The position numbers and the translations under genes are program-made. Below, piece by piece: positions 20,615 to 30,897 of a stretch of 64,000 nt of DNA. Below the pieces are notes generated by a model that was given only the letters and a program-made list of their open reading frames with translations, was not told where the DNA came from and ran no database searches. The stretch covers positions 5,492,857-5,556,856 of the forward strand of contig NZ_LJYW01000001.1 of NCBI RefSeq assembly GCF_001305515.1, in the 5' to 3' direction. Origin of the DNA: Prosthecodimorpha hirschii (lineage in GTDB: Bacteria; Pseudomonadota; Alphaproteobacteria; Rhizobiales; Ancalomicrobiaceae). Each line of letters starts with the position of its first letter. Within the stretch, counting starts at the first letter, position 1.

Positions 20615-21442
20615 TCAACCGGGTCTCACCGGGCGTGGCGGGCGCGGCAGGAAGGCGCTGGTGCGGGCCGCGTAGTCGGTCCAGCCGGGACGGGTGGCCA
20701 GGACGGCCTCGAGCGGCGGGATGCCCGACACCTTCAAGAGCAGCACCGTCAGGGCGGCCGGCGCCACGAGCACCCACCAGAGCCCCGAGGCCGCCGCTCC
20801 GACCAGGCCGAGCCCCCACCACAGCACCGCCTCGCCGAAATAGTTCGGATGCCGGCTCCAGGCCCAGAGCCCCGTGGTGACCAGCCGGCTGCGTCGTGCC
20901 GGGTCCGCCTTGTCGGCGCTCAACTGCGCATCGGCGACCCATTCGATCACGAAGCCGATGACGAACAGGGCGCAGCCCGCCGAGGCCAGCCATAGCGCGG
21001 CCGGCGACAGAGGGTCCGGCTCCGGGTGCAACAGCGCGGCATGGATCGGCGCGGCGAGCGCCCATTGCACGACCGCCTGCAGCCAGAAGACGGTGATCAG
21101 ATTCGTGCGCGGCCAGTTCGGCCCGCCCCGGGCGCGCATGGCTGCATAGCGCGGATCCTCGATCCCGCCGCGCCGGCGATGACGGACCACCAGATGGACG
21201 GTCAGCCGGACCGCCCAGATGGTGACGGCGACGGTCACGAACAATTGTAGGCCGCCGGCGCGCCCGCTCGCGACCCATTCCAGCCAGGCCGTCGCCGCAA
21301 AGCCGCCCGCCCACCACCAGTCGACGATGCCGGCATCGCGCCGGGGACCATGAATCAGCCACAAAACACTGAAAATCACGAGGCCGAGGAGCAGCGTCGC
21401 GATCAGCACGGAGTCCCATCCGAACGCTTGGCCGTGATGCAT
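20615..21442 (-). CDS. DUF1295 family membrane protein (steroid-5-alpha-reductase-like)
   Basis: Polytopic inner-membrane protein, 275 aa, with about six hydrophobic segments starting at residue 12 (VLIATLLLGLVIFSVLWLIH). It has the family's GLWAWSRHPNYFGEAVLWWG motif at about 190-209, shared with isoprenylcysteine methyltransferase and 3-oxo-5-alpha-steroid 4-dehydrogenase folds. DUF1295 enzymes have no assigned substrate in bacteria. The end reads PPLEAVLATRPGWTDYAART, conserved in the family. It lies opposite to and between ldtR and the L,D-transpeptidase gene. Confidence 0.85.
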   Translation of the reverse strand: MHHGQAFGWDSVLIATLLLGLVIFSVLWLIHGPRRDAGIVDWWWAGGFAATAWLEWVASGRAGGLQLFVTVAVTIWAVRLTVHLVVRHRRRGGIEDPRYAAMRARGGPNWPRTNLITVFWLQAVVQWALAAPIHAALLHPEPDPLSPAALWLASAGCALFVIGFVIEWVADAQLSADKADPARRSRLVTTGLWAWSRHPNYFGEAVLWWGLGLVGAAASGLWWVLVAPAALTVLLLKVSGIPPLEAVLATRPGWTDYAARTSAFLPRPPRPVRPG

Positions 21443-21517
21443 CCTCGCCCTCGCTTTTCCGTTGGTTTGCTGTCATAGGCGGAAAGGCCCGATTAACGGA
21501 TCTTTGTCCGTATCCTG

Positions 21518-22882
21518 ATGTCGTATGACGACCGATGGCGACCGGCCGATTTGGCTGAACCCGATGGAGCGTTCGAAGTGCTTGTACGTCCGAAGCCCGA
21601 TCACGGATTGCGGCTCACCCGACGCGGCCTGCTGACCGGCATCGCCGCTCTTGCCGGTCTGCGTGCCGTGCCCGCGCTCGCCGAGAGCGCCGGCGAGTCG
21701 CCGATCGACGTGCTGATGCGCGCCCAGACCGTGCGCGAATGGCAGGACAAGTTCGACGCCGGCGCCTCCACGCCGGTGGCGCAGCTGAAATCCGACGTTC
21801 CGCTCCTGTCGCCGGAGACGGCCGCCAATATCGAGGCCGCGCTGCCGCAGTATCAGGCGATCGCCGGCAATGGCGGCTGGCCGCGCGTTCCGGACCAGCA
21901 GCGCCTGCGCATCGGTACCCGGTCGGAAGCCGTCATGGTGCTGCGCCAGCGCCTCGCGGTGACCGGCGATCTGGCCCCGAGCCAGTTCGGCTACGGCGAC
22001 ACCTTCGATTCCTACGTCGACGCCGCCGTGCGCCGCTTCCAGGTCCGCCACGGCCTGAAGCCGAACGGCTTGGTCGACAAGCCGGTCTTCGACGTGATGA
22101 ACGTGCCGGCCGACATCCGCCTGCGCCAGCTCGAGACCAATCTGGTGCGCGTCCGCTCGATGTCGGGCAATCTCGGCGACCGCTTCATCTTCGTGAACAT
22201 CCCGGCGGCCGAACTGGAAGCCGTCGAGAGCGGCCGCGTCGTCGCCCGCCACAATGCGGTCGTCGGTAAGGTCGATCGTCAGACCCCGGTGCTGACCTCG
22301 AAGGTCAGCGAGATCAACTTCAATCCGTTCTGGCACGTCCCGGTGTCGATCATCCGCAAGGATCTGATCCCGAAGATGCGCGCCGATCCCGAGTATCTGA
22401 CCAAGAACCGGATCCGCATCTACGACAACAAGGGTCGCGAGATTCCGCCGGAAGCGATCAACTGGGATACCGATCAGGCCGCCAACCTGGCCTTCCGCCA
22501 GGATCCGGGCGACATCAACGCCATGGCGACGGTGAAGATCTCCTTCCCGAACAGCCATGACGTGTACATGCACGACACGCCCTTCAAGGATCTGTTCGGC
22601 GACAACAACCGGTTCTACTCGTCCGGCTGCATGCGCATCCAGAACGTCCGCGAACTGGTCGCCTGGATCCTGCGCGACACGCCGAACTGGGGGCCGCAGC
22701 AGATCGACGACGCGATCCGCACCGGCCAGCGCATCGACGCCAAGGTCAAGGGCGCCGTGCAGGTCTACACCAACTACGTCACCGCCTGGGCGACCCGCGA
22801 GGGCGTCGTGCATTTCCGCGACGACATCTATGCCCGCGACGGCATCGGCGAACTCGCCTATGTGCCGGGCATCATGCAGTAA
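21518..22882 (+). CDS. ldtP: Exported L,D-transpeptidase with peptidoglycan-binding domain
   Basis: Periplasmic enzyme forming or editing 3-3 cross-links in peptidoglycan, or attaching proteins to it. The 454-aa product has a Tat-like leader (LTRRGLLTGIAALAGLRAVP, about residues 33-52), a peptidoglycan-binding domain near 128-190 (TRSEAVMVLRQRLAVTGDL, then VDAAVRRFQVRHGLKPNG), and a YkuD catalytic domain. The catalytic Cys is residue 371 in RFYSSGCMRIQNV, after the HDTPFKDLF histidine. The symbol is used because an LdtR-type regulator lies nearby; regulation by it is inferred, not shown. The ATG at 21518 is the only start giving a complete leader. Confidence 0.87.
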   Translation: MSYDDRWRPADLAEPDGAFEVLVRPKPDHGLRLTRRGLLTGIAALAGLRAVPALAESAGESPIDVLMRAQTVREWQDKFDAGASTPVAQLKSDVPLLSPETAANIEAALPQYQAIAGNGGWPRVPDQQRLRIGTRSEAVMVLRQRLAVTGDLAPSQFGYGDTFDSYVDAAVRRFQVRHGLKPNGLVDKPVFDVMNVPADIRLRQLETNLVRVRSMSGNLGDRFIFVNIPAAELEAVESGRVVARHNAVVGKVDRQTPVLTSKVSEINFNPFWHVPVSIIRKDLIPKMRADPEYLTKNRIRIYDNKGREIPPEAINWDTDQAANLAFRQDPGDINAMATVKISFPNSHDVYMHDTPFKDLFGDNNRFYSSGCMRIQNVRELVAWILRDTPNWGPQQIDDAIRTGQRIDAKVKGAVQVYTNYVTAWATREGVVHFRDDIYARDGIGELAYVPGIMQ

Positions 22883-22912
22883 CGGGCACGGGTCCCGACG
22901 AGATGCCGAAGG

Positions 22913-22948
22913 GCCGGCCGCGGCGACGCGGGCCGGCTCTTTGCTTTT
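22913..22948 (+). terminator. Probable terminator after the L,D-transpeptidase gene
   Basis: GCCGGCCGCG and CGCGGGCCGGC pair around a GCGA loop with one bulged C, followed by TCTTTGCTTTT. Confidence 0.7.
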
Positions 22949-22978
22949 GGACCGCTGCCGCACGGCGAGGTTGCACGG

Positions 22979-23173
22979 ATGACCGACAGGGGTGGCGGCC
23001 GCAACACCGTCTATTTCGAGTTCACCGTGATCGGCGCTCAGGTGCGCGTGGCCGCCATCGACGCGGCGAGCGGGGTCGAGGTCTCGATCGTCGGGGCGGT
23101 CGGCGTGCCGCGCCATGACCTCGAGCGGGTGGCTTTGCGCAAATTGATGAAGCGTTTGGAAAAAGACCCGTGA
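22979..23173 (+). CDS. DUF6898 family small protein
   Basis: A 64-aa cytoplasmic protein of unknown function. The order-specific pattern is clear: [20 protein letters not shown], then [20 protein letters not shown] and a C-terminal helix [14 protein letters not shown] know DUF6898 only from Hyphomicrobiales. The ATG at 22979 is preceded by GGTTGCACGG with a weak ribosome-binding site. It lies between the L,D-transpeptidase terminator and glyA. Confidence 0.75.
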   Translation: MTDRGGGRNTVYFEFTVIGAQVRVAAIDAASGVEVSIVGAVGVPRHDLERVALRKLMKRLEKDP

Positions 23174-23540
23174 CGCAAATGAGGGCAGATGGCCGCGGGA
23201 ATCGCGACGGCGCCGCTTCCGCCTGGAAAACCGGCGTGCTATTCGCTGCCGTCATAGCCCGATAAGTCCCGGTGCGGTCGGAGCGTCCAAGCGCCGCACG
23301 ACGCGGCGGATGGGATTCCGGGCCTGCTCCGGTAGGTTAGCCGGAGATCCATCGCGGCGCGTTCAGGGCCGGTTCGGACGGGATTCCGTCCGGCCATCGG
23401 CGCGATCGATCCGCAGGCGAGGCACGGCTCCGGCCGCCGCATCGCCGGATGAGAACGCAGCGCCGCAGCCCCGGCTGTCGCGCGCTCGGCGTCAGGAAAG
23501 CCCGGCGCCGGAACAAAGGGACACGCTCCGAGAGGCCCCC
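23174..23540. other. Leader region of glyA
   Basis: 367 bp with no credible gene. It holds a small GGACGG/CCGTCC hairpin near 23374-23392. I searched by eye for a glycine or SAM riboswitch and saw none. Confidence 0.45.
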
Positions 23541-24848
23541 ATGTCGATGTCCGACGTTGCCCAGACGAAGCCGCTCTACCCGGGATTCTTCACGGAGAGC
23601 CTGGCCACTTCCGATCCCGAAATCTTCCAGTCGATCCAGGACGAGCTCGGCCGCCAGGCCGACGAGATCGAACTGATCGCCTCCGAGAACATCGTCTCCA
23701 AGGCGGTGCTCGAGGCCCAGGGTTCGGTCATGACCAACAAATATGCCGAGGGCTATCCGGGCAAGCGCTACTACGGCGGCTGCGAGTTCGTCGACGTGGC
23801 CGAGCAGCTGGCGATCGACCGCGCCAAGAAGATCTTCGGCGCCGAATATGCCAACGTGCAGCCGCATTCGGGCGCCAATGCCAACCAGGCGGTGTTCTTC
23901 GCCCTGCTGCAGCCCGGCGACACCTATATGGGCTTGGATCTCGCCTGCGGCGGTCACCTGACGCACGGCTCGCCGGTCAACCAGTCGGGCAAGTGGTTCA
24001 AGCCGATCGGCTACAAGGTCCGCCAGGACGACCAGCGCATCGACATGGACGAGGTCCGCGATCTCGCCCGGACCCATCGGCCGAAGCTGATCATTGCCGG
24101 CGGCTCGGGCTATCCGCGCATCATCGACTTCAAGACCTTCCGCGAGATCGCCGATGAAGTCGGCGCGATCTTGATGGTCGACATGGCCCATTTCGCCGGT
24201 CTCGTCGCCGGCGGCGTGCATCCCAACCCGCTCGACCACGCCCATGTGGTGACCACCACCACGCACAAGACCCTGCGCGGTCCGCGCGGCGGCATGATCC
24301 TCAGCCGCGACGCGGAACTCGGCAAGAAGTTCAACTCGGCCGTCTTCCCGGGCCTGCAGGGCGGTCCGCTGATGCATGTCATCGCCGCCAAGGCGGTCGC
24401 CTTCGGCGAGGCGCTGCGTCCGGAATTCAAGGCCTATGCGGGCCAGGTGGTCGAGAACGCCAAGGCGCTCGCGGCGAGCCTGGTCGAGGAGGGCCTCGCG
24501 CTCGTCTCCGGCGGCACCGACACGCATCTGATGCTGGTCGACCTCAGGCCGAAGAACACCTTCGGCAACGTCACCGAGAAGGCTCTGAAGCGCGCCCACA
24601 TCACCTGCAACAAGAACGGCATTCCGTTCGATCCGGCCAAGCCGATGGTCACCTCCGGCGTGCGTCTCGGCACCCCGGCCGGCACCACCCGCGGCTTCGG
24701 CCCGGCCGAGTTCCGCGAGGTCGGCAAGATGATCGCCGCGGTCATCGACGGCCTGCAGAAGAACGGCGAGGCCGGCGACGCGCAGATCGAGAACCGCGTC
24801 AAGGAGCAGGCGACCGCGCTCTGCCGTCGTTTCCCGATCTATCGCTGA
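23541..24848 (+). CDS. glyA: Serine hydroxymethyltransferase
   Basis: PLP enzyme interconverting serine and glycine with tetrahydrofolate, the main source of one-carbon units. The 435-aa product has [20 protein letters not shown] near the N-terminus, [15 protein letters not shown], and the PLP lysine in [17 protein letters not shown] at about 242. The tail has [17 protein letters not shown]. The ATG at 23541 ([10 protein letters not shown]) was chosen over upstream in-frame starts because those add unconserved Arg/Ala-rich sequence. A strong terminator follows. Confidence 0.96.
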   Translation: MSMSDVAQTKPLYPGFFTESLATSDPEIFQSIQDELGRQADEIELIASENIVSKAVLEAQGSVMTNKYAEGYPGKRYYGGCEFVDVAEQLAIDRAKKIFGAEYANVQPHSGANANQAVFFALLQPGDTYMGLDLACGGHLTHGSPVNQSGKWFKPIGYKVRQDDQRIDMDEVRDLARTHRPKLIIAGGSGYPRIIDFKTFREIADEVGAILMVDMAHFAGLVAGGVHPNPLDHAHVVTTTTHKTLRGPRGGMILSRDAELGKKFNSAVFPGLQGGPLMHVIAAKAVAFGEALRPEFKAYAGQVVENAKALAASLVEEGLALVSGGTDTHLMLVDLRPKNTFGNVTEKALKRAHITCNKNGIPFDPAKPMVTSGVRLGTPAGTTRGFGPAEFREVGKMIAAVIDGLQKNGEAGDAQIENRVKEQATALCRRFPIYR

Positions 24849-24874
24849 TCGAAACGCCGATGTGACGTTTCGGG

Positions 24875-24907
24875 ACGGGGGCCTTGCGGCCCCCGTTTCC
24901 ATTTTGG
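24875..24907 (+). terminator. Rho-independent terminator of glyA
   Basis: A perfect 9-bp stem ACGGGGGCC/GGCCCCCGT with loop TTGC, followed by TTCCATTTT, 27 bp after the glyA stop. Confidence 0.88.
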
Positions 24908-24957
24908 GGTCTGGGAAGGGGCCGGTCGGAGGCGATGCCGGTCGCGCCCGATGCCCT

Positions 24958-25917
24958 TTACGGCAGGGTGTCGTGGGGCCGGGCCTCGCCCGAGGGCGCG
25001 ACCCGGACATGGCCGGCGGTGGTCGAGAAGGCGAAGACCTGCCAGCCGGCGCGACCCGAGGCGGCGAACTCGGCGGCGAGGCGCTCGGCAAGATCCCGCC
25101 CCCGCGCCTCGTGCTCGGCATGGGCCTCGGCCGTCCAGCGCGATTCGTCGGGGATGTCCGGATCGAGCGACTGCTCGAACTCGTCCGCCCAGCGGGCGAG
25201 ATCGGCCTCCAACTGCCGCGAGATATCGAGATCGGCGGGGTCGACGGAGCCGTAGTCAGGCGGGCGAATCGACCAGACCGGATGGCAGCCGAAATCCGCC
25301 ATCACGCTATAGGAGGGCGGCATGTCCGGCGCGGACGGCGCATAGACCCGTGCGGACCCGGCCGGCTCATCCGGCAGCTCGATGTCGTCGTCGGCGCCGC
25401 CGTCGCCGGTCAGTCGGCCTGCGCGCAGATAGAGGAACGCGAACCCCGCGACCAGGGCGGCGGCGAGCGTCGCGATCGCGGCGACGAGCCCGGGATCGAA
25501 GGCGCCGAGGGGCAGGAGCCGGCCATCCGCGGCGGCCATGGCCACCAGGGCGGTCGCGACCGAATAGACGACGGCGGCATTGCGCGTGGCCGCCCGTTCG
25601 GCCGGTGCGGGCTCGTCATGCGGGTCGAGCCAGCGCGGCGCGACGAGACCCAGATAGAGCACCTGCTGGGCGAGACCGATCAGAAACAGCGGCAGCGCCA
25701 GCCAGGAGAGAACGGCGAGCATCATGCCGCCGAGCCCGACCGGGATGGTTCCGGCGGCGAGCCAATGGTCGCGCCACCGTGTTGCCCGGGCCGCAGGTCC
25801 CTGGGCGAGGGCTTCGAGCATCGCCGTCAGGATGCGGCCGTTGATCAGGGTCCGTCCGACATAGAGGGCCGCCGCCAGATAGAACACACCGATCAATCTC
25901 AGCCCGATCTCGGCCAT
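24958..25917 (-). CDS. Hypothetical membrane protein, 319 aa
   Basis: I cannot assign a family. The N-terminal half has five or six hydrophobic segments, beginning IGLRLIGVFYLAAALYVGRT and including AVLSWLALPLFLIGLAQQVL and ATLAAALVAGFAFLYLRAG. After about residue 180 it becomes soluble and acidic (DDDIELPDEPAG) with a helical, charged C-terminal domain (ISRQLEADLARWADEFEQSL, then HEARGRDLAERLAAEF). It ends with a possible small beta unit (WQVFAFSTTAGHVRVAPSG). It is monocistronic and converges with glyA. Confidence 0.65.
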   Translation of the reverse strand: MAEIGLRLIGVFYLAAALYVGRTLINGRILTAMLEALAQGPAARATRWRDHWLAAGTIPVGLGGMMLAVLSWLALPLFLIGLAQQVLYLGLVAPRWLDPHDEPAPAERAATRNAAVVYSVATALVAMAAADGRLLPLGAFDPGLVAAIATLAAALVAGFAFLYLRAGRLTGDGGADDDIELPDEPAGSARVYAPSAPDMPPSYSVMADFGCHPVWSIRPPDYGSVDPADLDISRQLEADLARWADEFEQSLDPDIPDESRWTAEAHAEHEARGRDLAERLAAEFAASGRAGWQVFAFSTTAGHVRVAPSGEARPHDTLP

Positions 25918-26210
25918 GCGCCTCCGTCATCCCCATCTTGCCGTCCGCCGCTGAGCGTCGGAGGTCATCGGGCCGGGGCGCCGAGCCTGGCCCGCATCCG
26001 ATCCCGCGGAACCATCCGTCGGATGCCACGGTCGATCGCGGTCGATCCGCCCGCGCCATCCGATTCGCACCCGGCCGGCGCCGAACCCTTTCGCCTCAAA
26101 CTAACATTTCGCGGCCCGGTCGCGACATGACTATCGTCGACGGCAAACCGACGGTTAACGGCTGCCGCTTACGTTTGCCATATGTCGTGTCGACCGTGTT
26201 GGAGCCAGCC

Positions 26211-27944
26211 ATGCAGTCCGGGCCTCTATTGCGCATCCTTGCCGTCTGCGGGCTCGTCCTGGCCGGATCGGTTGCCGCCGAAGCCCATCAGCCGTCGGCC
26301 CGGCTGAAGGCGAAGTTCGGCAAGGGCATCGGCACCTTCTCGCTCGACGCGGCCGCGCCCGCGACACGCCTGCGCTACATCGTCGTTCTGACCGATCCTG
26401 CCCCCGACGCGGCCGACCGGCGCGATCGCAAGACCCGCATCGCGGACGGCCAGAACCGCGTGCTTGCCGGAATCCTCGGTCTGCGCAGCGCCGACGAACC
26501 GACCCGAAAGGTGCGCCGCTACGCGACGCTGCCGCTGGTCGCGCTCGAAGCCAACCCGGCCGAACTCGAACGCCTCGCGGCCGACGCGACCGTCGCGGCC
26601 ATCCAGCCGGACGAGGCCGTCCAGCCGCTGCTCGACACCTCGACCCAGCTGACCGGCGCGCGCGCGGCCTGGACGCTCGGCGCGACGGGCTCCAACCAGG
26701 CTGTCGCCGTTCTCGACACCGGGGTGAAGACCAGCCATCCGTTCTTCGCCCCGAAGATCATCGACCAGGCCTGCTTCTCCGGCGGCGGCGGCGTGGCGAC
26801 CACGCTGTGCCCCAATGGCCAGTACACGCAGACCGGGATCGGCGCGGCGGAGACCTGCGCGGCTTCGGTCAGTTCGGCCTGCTTCCACGGCACCCACGTC
26901 TCCGGCATTGCGGTCGGGCTCGGCGGCAAGACCGGCTCGCGCGACGGCGTCGCCCATTTCGCCCGGCTGGTCCCGGTCCAGGTCTTCAGCCGGTCCGGCA
27001 ATTCGCTCGGCGCCTGGTTCAGCGACATCGTCGCCGCCCTCGACTGGGTCAACAACGTGCGCGACGGCTACGACACGGTGAAGATCGCCGCCGTCAACAT
27101 GAGCATCGGCGACAGCGTCGCACATGCGAATTGCGACAGCGATCTGCCCGCCGTGAAGACGGCGATCGATACGCTCCGCGCCAACGGCATCGCGACCGTG
27201 ATCGCGGCCGGCAACAACGGCTTCACAACCGGCGTCAGCGCGCCGGGTTGCATTTCGACCGCGATCACCGTCGGCGCCACGACCAAGAAGGACGGGCTGG
27301 CGAGCTTCAGCAATGTCGGCGACATGGTCGATCTCTATGCGACCGGGGTCGACATCCAGTCCTCGATCCTCTCCGGATACGGCAAGGCGTCGGGCACCTC
27401 GATGGCCGCGCCGCATGTCGCCGGCGCCTTCGCGGCCTTGCGCAGCGCCGTGCCGGGCGCCACGGTCGATGCCATCGAAGCCGCGCTGGAGAATTCCGGC
27501 CGCGCCATCACCGCATCGGGCGTCACCGCGCCGCGCATCCGGATCGATTCCGCGAAGACCATCCTGACCACGGTCTCCCCGGCGGCGACCATTCCGCCCG
27601 TCACCGATCCGGCCACGCTGGTCGTCTCGCCGACCGACGGATGGACCGTCACCCGCCTGACCAGCGCCGACTATTCGATGACGGCGAAGAGCTACACGGT
27701 GCTCGGGGCCAACGGCGATGTCGGCTACACGATCACGGCCGGCGGCGCCGGAATCCCGAAATGGCTGAAGGTCAGCGCGACCGCCGGCACCGCGACCGAC
27801 CCGGCAGCCGCGATCACGATCTCGGTCAACGAGGCCGTCGCCGCGAAGCTCAACAACGGCACCTACAAGGCGACGCTGACCTTCACCAACACCACCAACA
27901 ATGTCGGCACGACCACCCGCCTGGTGACCTTCGTCCGGAAATGA
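26211..27944 (+). CDS. Secreted S8-family serine peptidase (subtilase)
   Basis: Extracytoplasmic serine protease. The 577-aa product starts with a Sec signal ([20 protein letters not shown], cleavage near AEA). An I9-like prodomain follows (RYIVVLTD, then [20 protein letters not shown]), then the catalytic domain with Asp169 (VAVLDTGVK), His226 (FHGTHVSG), the oxyanion Asn in AAGNNG, and Ser397 ([11 protein letters not shown]). About 110 C-terminal residues form a beta-rich Ig-like module ([20 protein letters not shown], then [17 protein letters not shown]). An in-frame ATG at 26127 would bury the signal peptide. It is monocistronic; the substrate is unknown. Confidence 0.88.
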   Translation: MQSGPLLRILAVCGLVLAGSVAAEAHQPSARLKAKFGKGIGTFSLDAAAPATRLRYIVVLTDPAPDAADRRDRKTRIADGQNRVLAGILGLRSADEPTRKVRRYATLPLVALEANPAELERLAADATVAAIQPDEAVQPLLDTSTQLTGARAAWTLGATGSNQAVAVLDTGVKTSHPFFAPKIIDQACFSGGGGVATTLCPNGQYTQTGIGAAETCAASVSSACFHGTHVSGIAVGLGGKTGSRDGVAHFARLVPVQVFSRSGNSLGAWFSDIVAALDWVNNVRDGYDTVKIAAVNMSIGDSVAHANCDSDLPAVKTAIDTLRANGIATVIAAGNNGFTTGVSAPGCISTAITVGATTKKDGLASFSNVGDMVDLYATGVDIQSSILSGYGKASGTSMAAPHVAGAFAALRSAVPGATVDAIEAALENSGRAITASGVTAPRIRIDSAKTILTTVSPAATIPPVTDPATLVVSPTDGWTVTRLTSADYSMTAKSYTVLGANGDVGYTITAGGAGIPKWLKVSATAGTATDPAAAITISVNEAVAAKLNNGTYKATLTFTNTTNNVGTTTRLVTFVRK

Positions 27945-28032
27945 GCCTCGTCCGGTGCGGGATTTCCGCTGCCCCGCGAATCCGCGTACACCTCGCGCCG
28001 GGACGACACCCGAATCGAACCGGAGCCGAGCG

Positions 28033-28503
28033 ATGCGCTGCCCCTATTGCGGAGGCGAGGATACCCAGGTGAAGGACTCGCGCCCGACCGAGGACGGGGC
28101 TGCGATCCGGCGCCGGCGGGTCTGCTCGTCCTGCGGCGGCCGCTTCACCACCTTCGAGCGGGTGCAACTGCGCGAACTGATCATCGTCAAGAAGTCCGGC
28201 CGCCGCGTTCCCTTCGATCGCGACAAGCTGATGCGCTCGGTGCAGGTCGCGCTGCGCAAGCGGCCGGTCGATCCGGAGCGGATCGAACGCATGGTCAACG
28301 GCATCGTCCGTCAGCTGGAGAGCCTCGGCGAACCCGAGATACCCTCCCAGCAGATCGGAGAGTTGCTCATGGAAGGCTTGAAAAGCCTGGATGACGTCGC
28401 TTATGTCCGCTTCGCCTCGGTCTACAGGGACTTCCGCGAGGCCAAGGATTTCGAAACCGTACTCGGCGAGCTGAGCCAGGACGAGACCGATCGCGACAAG
28501 TGA
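28033..28503 (+). CDS. nrdR: Transcriptional repressor NrdR
   Basis: Zinc-ribbon/ATP-cone repressor of ribonucleotide reductase genes. The 156-aa product has the zinc ribbon Cys3, Cys6, Cys31, Cys34 ([25 protein letters not shown]) and the ATP-cone starting [15 protein letters not shown]. Length and motif spacing are canonical. The ATG at 28033 (MRCPYC) is fixed by the zinc ligands. It starts the conserved nrdR-ribD-ribE-ribH-nusB-thiL order of alphaproteobacteria. Confidence 0.97.
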   Translation: MRCPYCGGEDTQVKDSRPTEDGAAIRRRRVCSSCGGRFTTFERVQLRELIIVKKSGRRVPFDRDKLMRSVQVALRKRPVDPERIERMVNGIVRQLESLGEPEIPSQQIGELLMEGLKSLDDVAYVRFASVYRDFREAKDFETVLGELSQDETDRDK

Positions 28504-28567
28504 TCGGTCCGGTCGGGTTCACGCCGTCGAGCGCGCCACCGGTGCCGGATTGAGCCAGACCGACCAC

Positions 28568-29704
28568 ATGTCCGCGGGACGGGTCTCAGACCTCGACCGC
28601 CGCTTCATGGATGCCGCCGTGCGCATGGGGCGTCGCCATCTCGGGCTGACCCGACCGAACCCCTCGGTCGGCGCCGTGGTGGTGCGCACCGGGCCGGATG
28701 GGCCGGAGGTGGTCGGCCGCGGCACCACCGCCCATGGTGGGCGGCCGCATGCCGAACGGATCGCGCTGGCAGAGGCCGGCGAACGGGCGCGCGGCGCCAC
28801 CCTCTACGTCACGCTCGAACCCTGTTCGCAGCACGGCAAGCCGACCCCGGGCTGCGCCGAGGCGATCCTGGAGGCCGGCATCGCCCGCGTGGTTACCGCC
28901 CAGGAGGATCCCGACAGCCGGGTCGCCGGCCGTGGCCATGCCATGTTGCGTGCCGCCGGGGTCGAGGTGGTGGTCGGCGTCGGCGCGGCCGAGGCCGAGC
29001 GCGGCCTCGCCAATCATTTCACGCGCATGCGGCGCGGCCGGCCGCGCATGATCCTCAAGCTCGCGGTTTCCGCCGACGGCATGATCGGCCGGCGCGGGGT
29101 CGCCAAGGTGCCGGTATCGGGCGACGCGTCGCGCGCCTATGCGCAGGTGCTGCGCTCGGAGGTCGATGCCGTCATGGTCGGGATCGGCACCGCGCTGGTC
29201 GACGATCCGGATCTGACCGTCCGGCTGCCCGGCATGGAGGGCGCCTCGCCGGCCCGGATCGTGGTCGACAGCCATGCGCGGCTGCCGCTCGACAGCCGGC
29301 TGGTTCGATCCGCCGGCCGGGTGCCGGTGCATCTGCTGACCACCGAGAAGGCGCCGCGCAGCCGCATCGAGGCGCTGCGTGCGGCCGGCGTCGACATCGT
29401 CATGGTGCCGATGGCGCCCGACGGGCATGTCGATCTCGTCAAGGGACTGACCAGCCTGTCCTGGAAGGGCATCCCGTCCGTGCTGGTCGAAGGCGGTTCG
29501 GATCTGGCCGAGGCCTTGCTGAGCGCCGATCTCGTCGACGAGGTCGCGCTGTTCCGCTCGCGCGCGGTGATCGGGGCGGGCGGCGTCGCCGCGCCGGCTT
29601 CCCTGGACGGGGTCGAATCCGGCCGCGACGGCCGCTATCAGCCGATCGATCGACGCCGCATCGGCGAGGATCGCCTCGTCACCTATCGCCGCCTCGGCCG
29701 CTGA
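28568..29704 (+). CDS. ribD: Bifunctional riboflavin deaminase/reductase RibD
   Basis: Second and third steps of riboflavin synthesis: deamination of the pyrimidine and NADPH reduction of the ribosyl side chain. The product (378 aa) has the cytidine-deaminase zinc site HAERIALAEA and TLEPCSQHGKPTPGC in the first 150 residues, then the reductase domain (RMILKLAVSADGMIGRRG, VDAVMVGIGTALVDDPDLTV, VLVEGGSDLAEALLSADLVD). The ATG at 28568 was taken; a TTG at 28550 in frame adds six residues. It is 64 bp after nrdR and 10 bp before ribE. Confidence 0.94.
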   Translation: MSAGRVSDLDRRFMDAAVRMGRRHLGLTRPNPSVGAVVVRTGPDGPEVVGRGTTAHGGRPHAERIALAEAGERARGATLYVTLEPCSQHGKPTPGCAEAILEAGIARVVTAQEDPDSRVAGRGHAMLRAAGVEVVVGVGAAEAERGLANHFTRMRRGRPRMILKLAVSADGMIGRRGVAKVPVSGDASRAYAQVLRSEVDAVMVGIGTALVDDPDLTVRLPGMEGASPARIVVDSHARLPLDSRLVRSAGRVPVHLLTTEKAPRSRIEALRAAGVDIVMVPMAPDGHVDLVKGLTSLSWKGIPSVLVEGGSDLAEALLSADLVDEVALFRSRAVIGAGGVAAPASLDGVESGRDGRYQPIDRRRIGEDRLVTYRRLGR

Positions 29705-29714
29705 AGGAGAAGCC

Positions 29715-30362
29715 ATGTTCACCGGCATCGTCACCGATATCGGCACCGTCCGGCAGCGCGATCCGCTCGAGGCCGGCGTGCGGTTGCGCATCGGCACCGG
29801 CTATGCGCCGGACGGCATCGATCTCGGCGCCTCGATCGCCTGTTCGGGCATCTGCCTGACCGTGGTCGAACGGGGCCGCGACGGGGCAGGGGCTTGGTTC
29901 GATGTCGACGCTTCGTCCGAGACCCTGGCGGTCACCACCATGGCCGACTGGACGGTCGGCACCCGGATCAATCTCGAACGCTCGCTGACGCTCGGCCAGG
30001 AGATGGGCGGCCACATGGTCACCGGCCATGTCGACGGCCTGGCCGAGATCGTCGAGCGGCAGGCGGAGGGCGACATGGCCGTGTTCACCTTCAAGGTGCC
30101 GGCCGAACTCGCCCGCTTCGTCGCCCGCAAGGGCTCGGTCGCGCTCGACGGCACCTCGCTCACCGTCAACGCGGTCGAGGGCGACCGCTTCTCCGTCATG
30201 CTGATCCCCCACACCATCGCGGTCACCACCTGGGGTACCCGCCAGGCCGGCGACCACGTCAATATCGAGGTCGATCTGATGGCCCGCTACGTCGCCCGGC
30301 TCGCCGAGGCCGATGCGGCCACCGCCCGCACTTCTTTCCCCACGGTCGCGGCGCGGGCTTGA
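29715..30362 (+). CDS. ribE: Riboflavin synthase alpha chain
   Basis: Dismutates two 6,7-dimethyl-8-ribityllumazines to riboflavin. The 215-aa product has the two lumazine-binding repeats, the first opening [20 protein letters not shown] and ending in the [10 protein letters not shown] region, the second with [20 protein letters not shown] and [24 protein letters not shown] lies 8 bp before the ATG. It is between ribD and ribH in the operon. Confidence 0.94.
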   Translation: MFTGIVTDIGTVRQRDPLEAGVRLRIGTGYAPDGIDLGASIACSGICLTVVERGRDGAGAWFDVDASSETLAVTTMADWTVGTRINLERSLTLGQEMGGHMVTGHVDGLAEIVERQAEGDMAVFTFKVPAELARFVARKGSVALDGTSLTVNAVEGDRFSVMLIPHTIAVTTWGTRQAGDHVNIEVDLMARYVARLAEADAATARTSFPTVAARA

Positions 30363-30393
30363 CGCCGTTCCGCCGCCGTCCGAAGGATCGCCG

Positions 30394-30897
30394 ATGAGCA
30401 CCAAGAGTCATACCGCCGCCTATGATCCGGCCGCCGTGAAGGGCGCCCGCGTCCTGATCGTGGAGGCGCGCTTCTACGACGATCTCGCCGACGCCCTCCT
30501 GGAAGGCGCGCGCGCCGCGCTCGACGCTGCCGGCGTCGCCCATGAGACCATCACGGTCCCGGGCGCGCTGGAGATCCCCGCCGTGATCGCCTATGCCGTC
30601 GAGGCGGCGGCGCGCGGGGCGACCGCGCCGGACACGGGGCCGTTCGACGGCTTCGTCGCGCTCGGCACGGTCATCCGCGGCGAGACCACCCACTACGAGA
30701 TCGTGTCGAACGAATCGGCCCGCGCCCTGATGGACCTGACCACGGCGCGGTCGATCGCTCTCGGCAACGGCATTCTGACGGTTGAAAACGAAGCGCAGGC
30801 CTGGGAACGGGCCAAGGCGGATCGGCTGGACAAGGGCGGCGGCGCCGCCACGGCCTGTCTGGCGATGATCGCGCTCAAACGGAGATTCGGACTGTGA
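30394..30897 (+). CDS. ribH: 6,7-dimethyl-8-ribityllumazine synthase
   Basis: Condenses the RibD product and dihydroxybutanone phosphate to lumazine. The 167-aa product has [40 protein letters not shown], and the phosphate/active-site segment [20 protein letters not shown], with the conserved basic C-terminal helix. The ATG at 30394 gives normal length. The nusB GTG start overlaps its last four bases. Confidence 0.94.
   Translation: MSTKSHTAAYDPAAVKGARVLIVEARFYDDLADALLEGARAALDAAGVAHETITVPGALEIPAVIAYAVEAAARGATAPDTGPFDGFVALGTVIRGETTHYEIVSNESARALMDLTTARSIALGNGILTVENEAQAWERAKADRLDKGGGAATACLAMIALKRRFGL

Noticed and set aside
23174-23540. Glycine riboswitch before glyA
   Set aside because: Only a short hairpin is seen; the tandem aptamer core is absent.
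28504-28567. FMN riboswitch before ribD
   Set aside because: Only 64 bp separate nrdR and ribD, too short, and ribD lies in the conserved nrdR operon.
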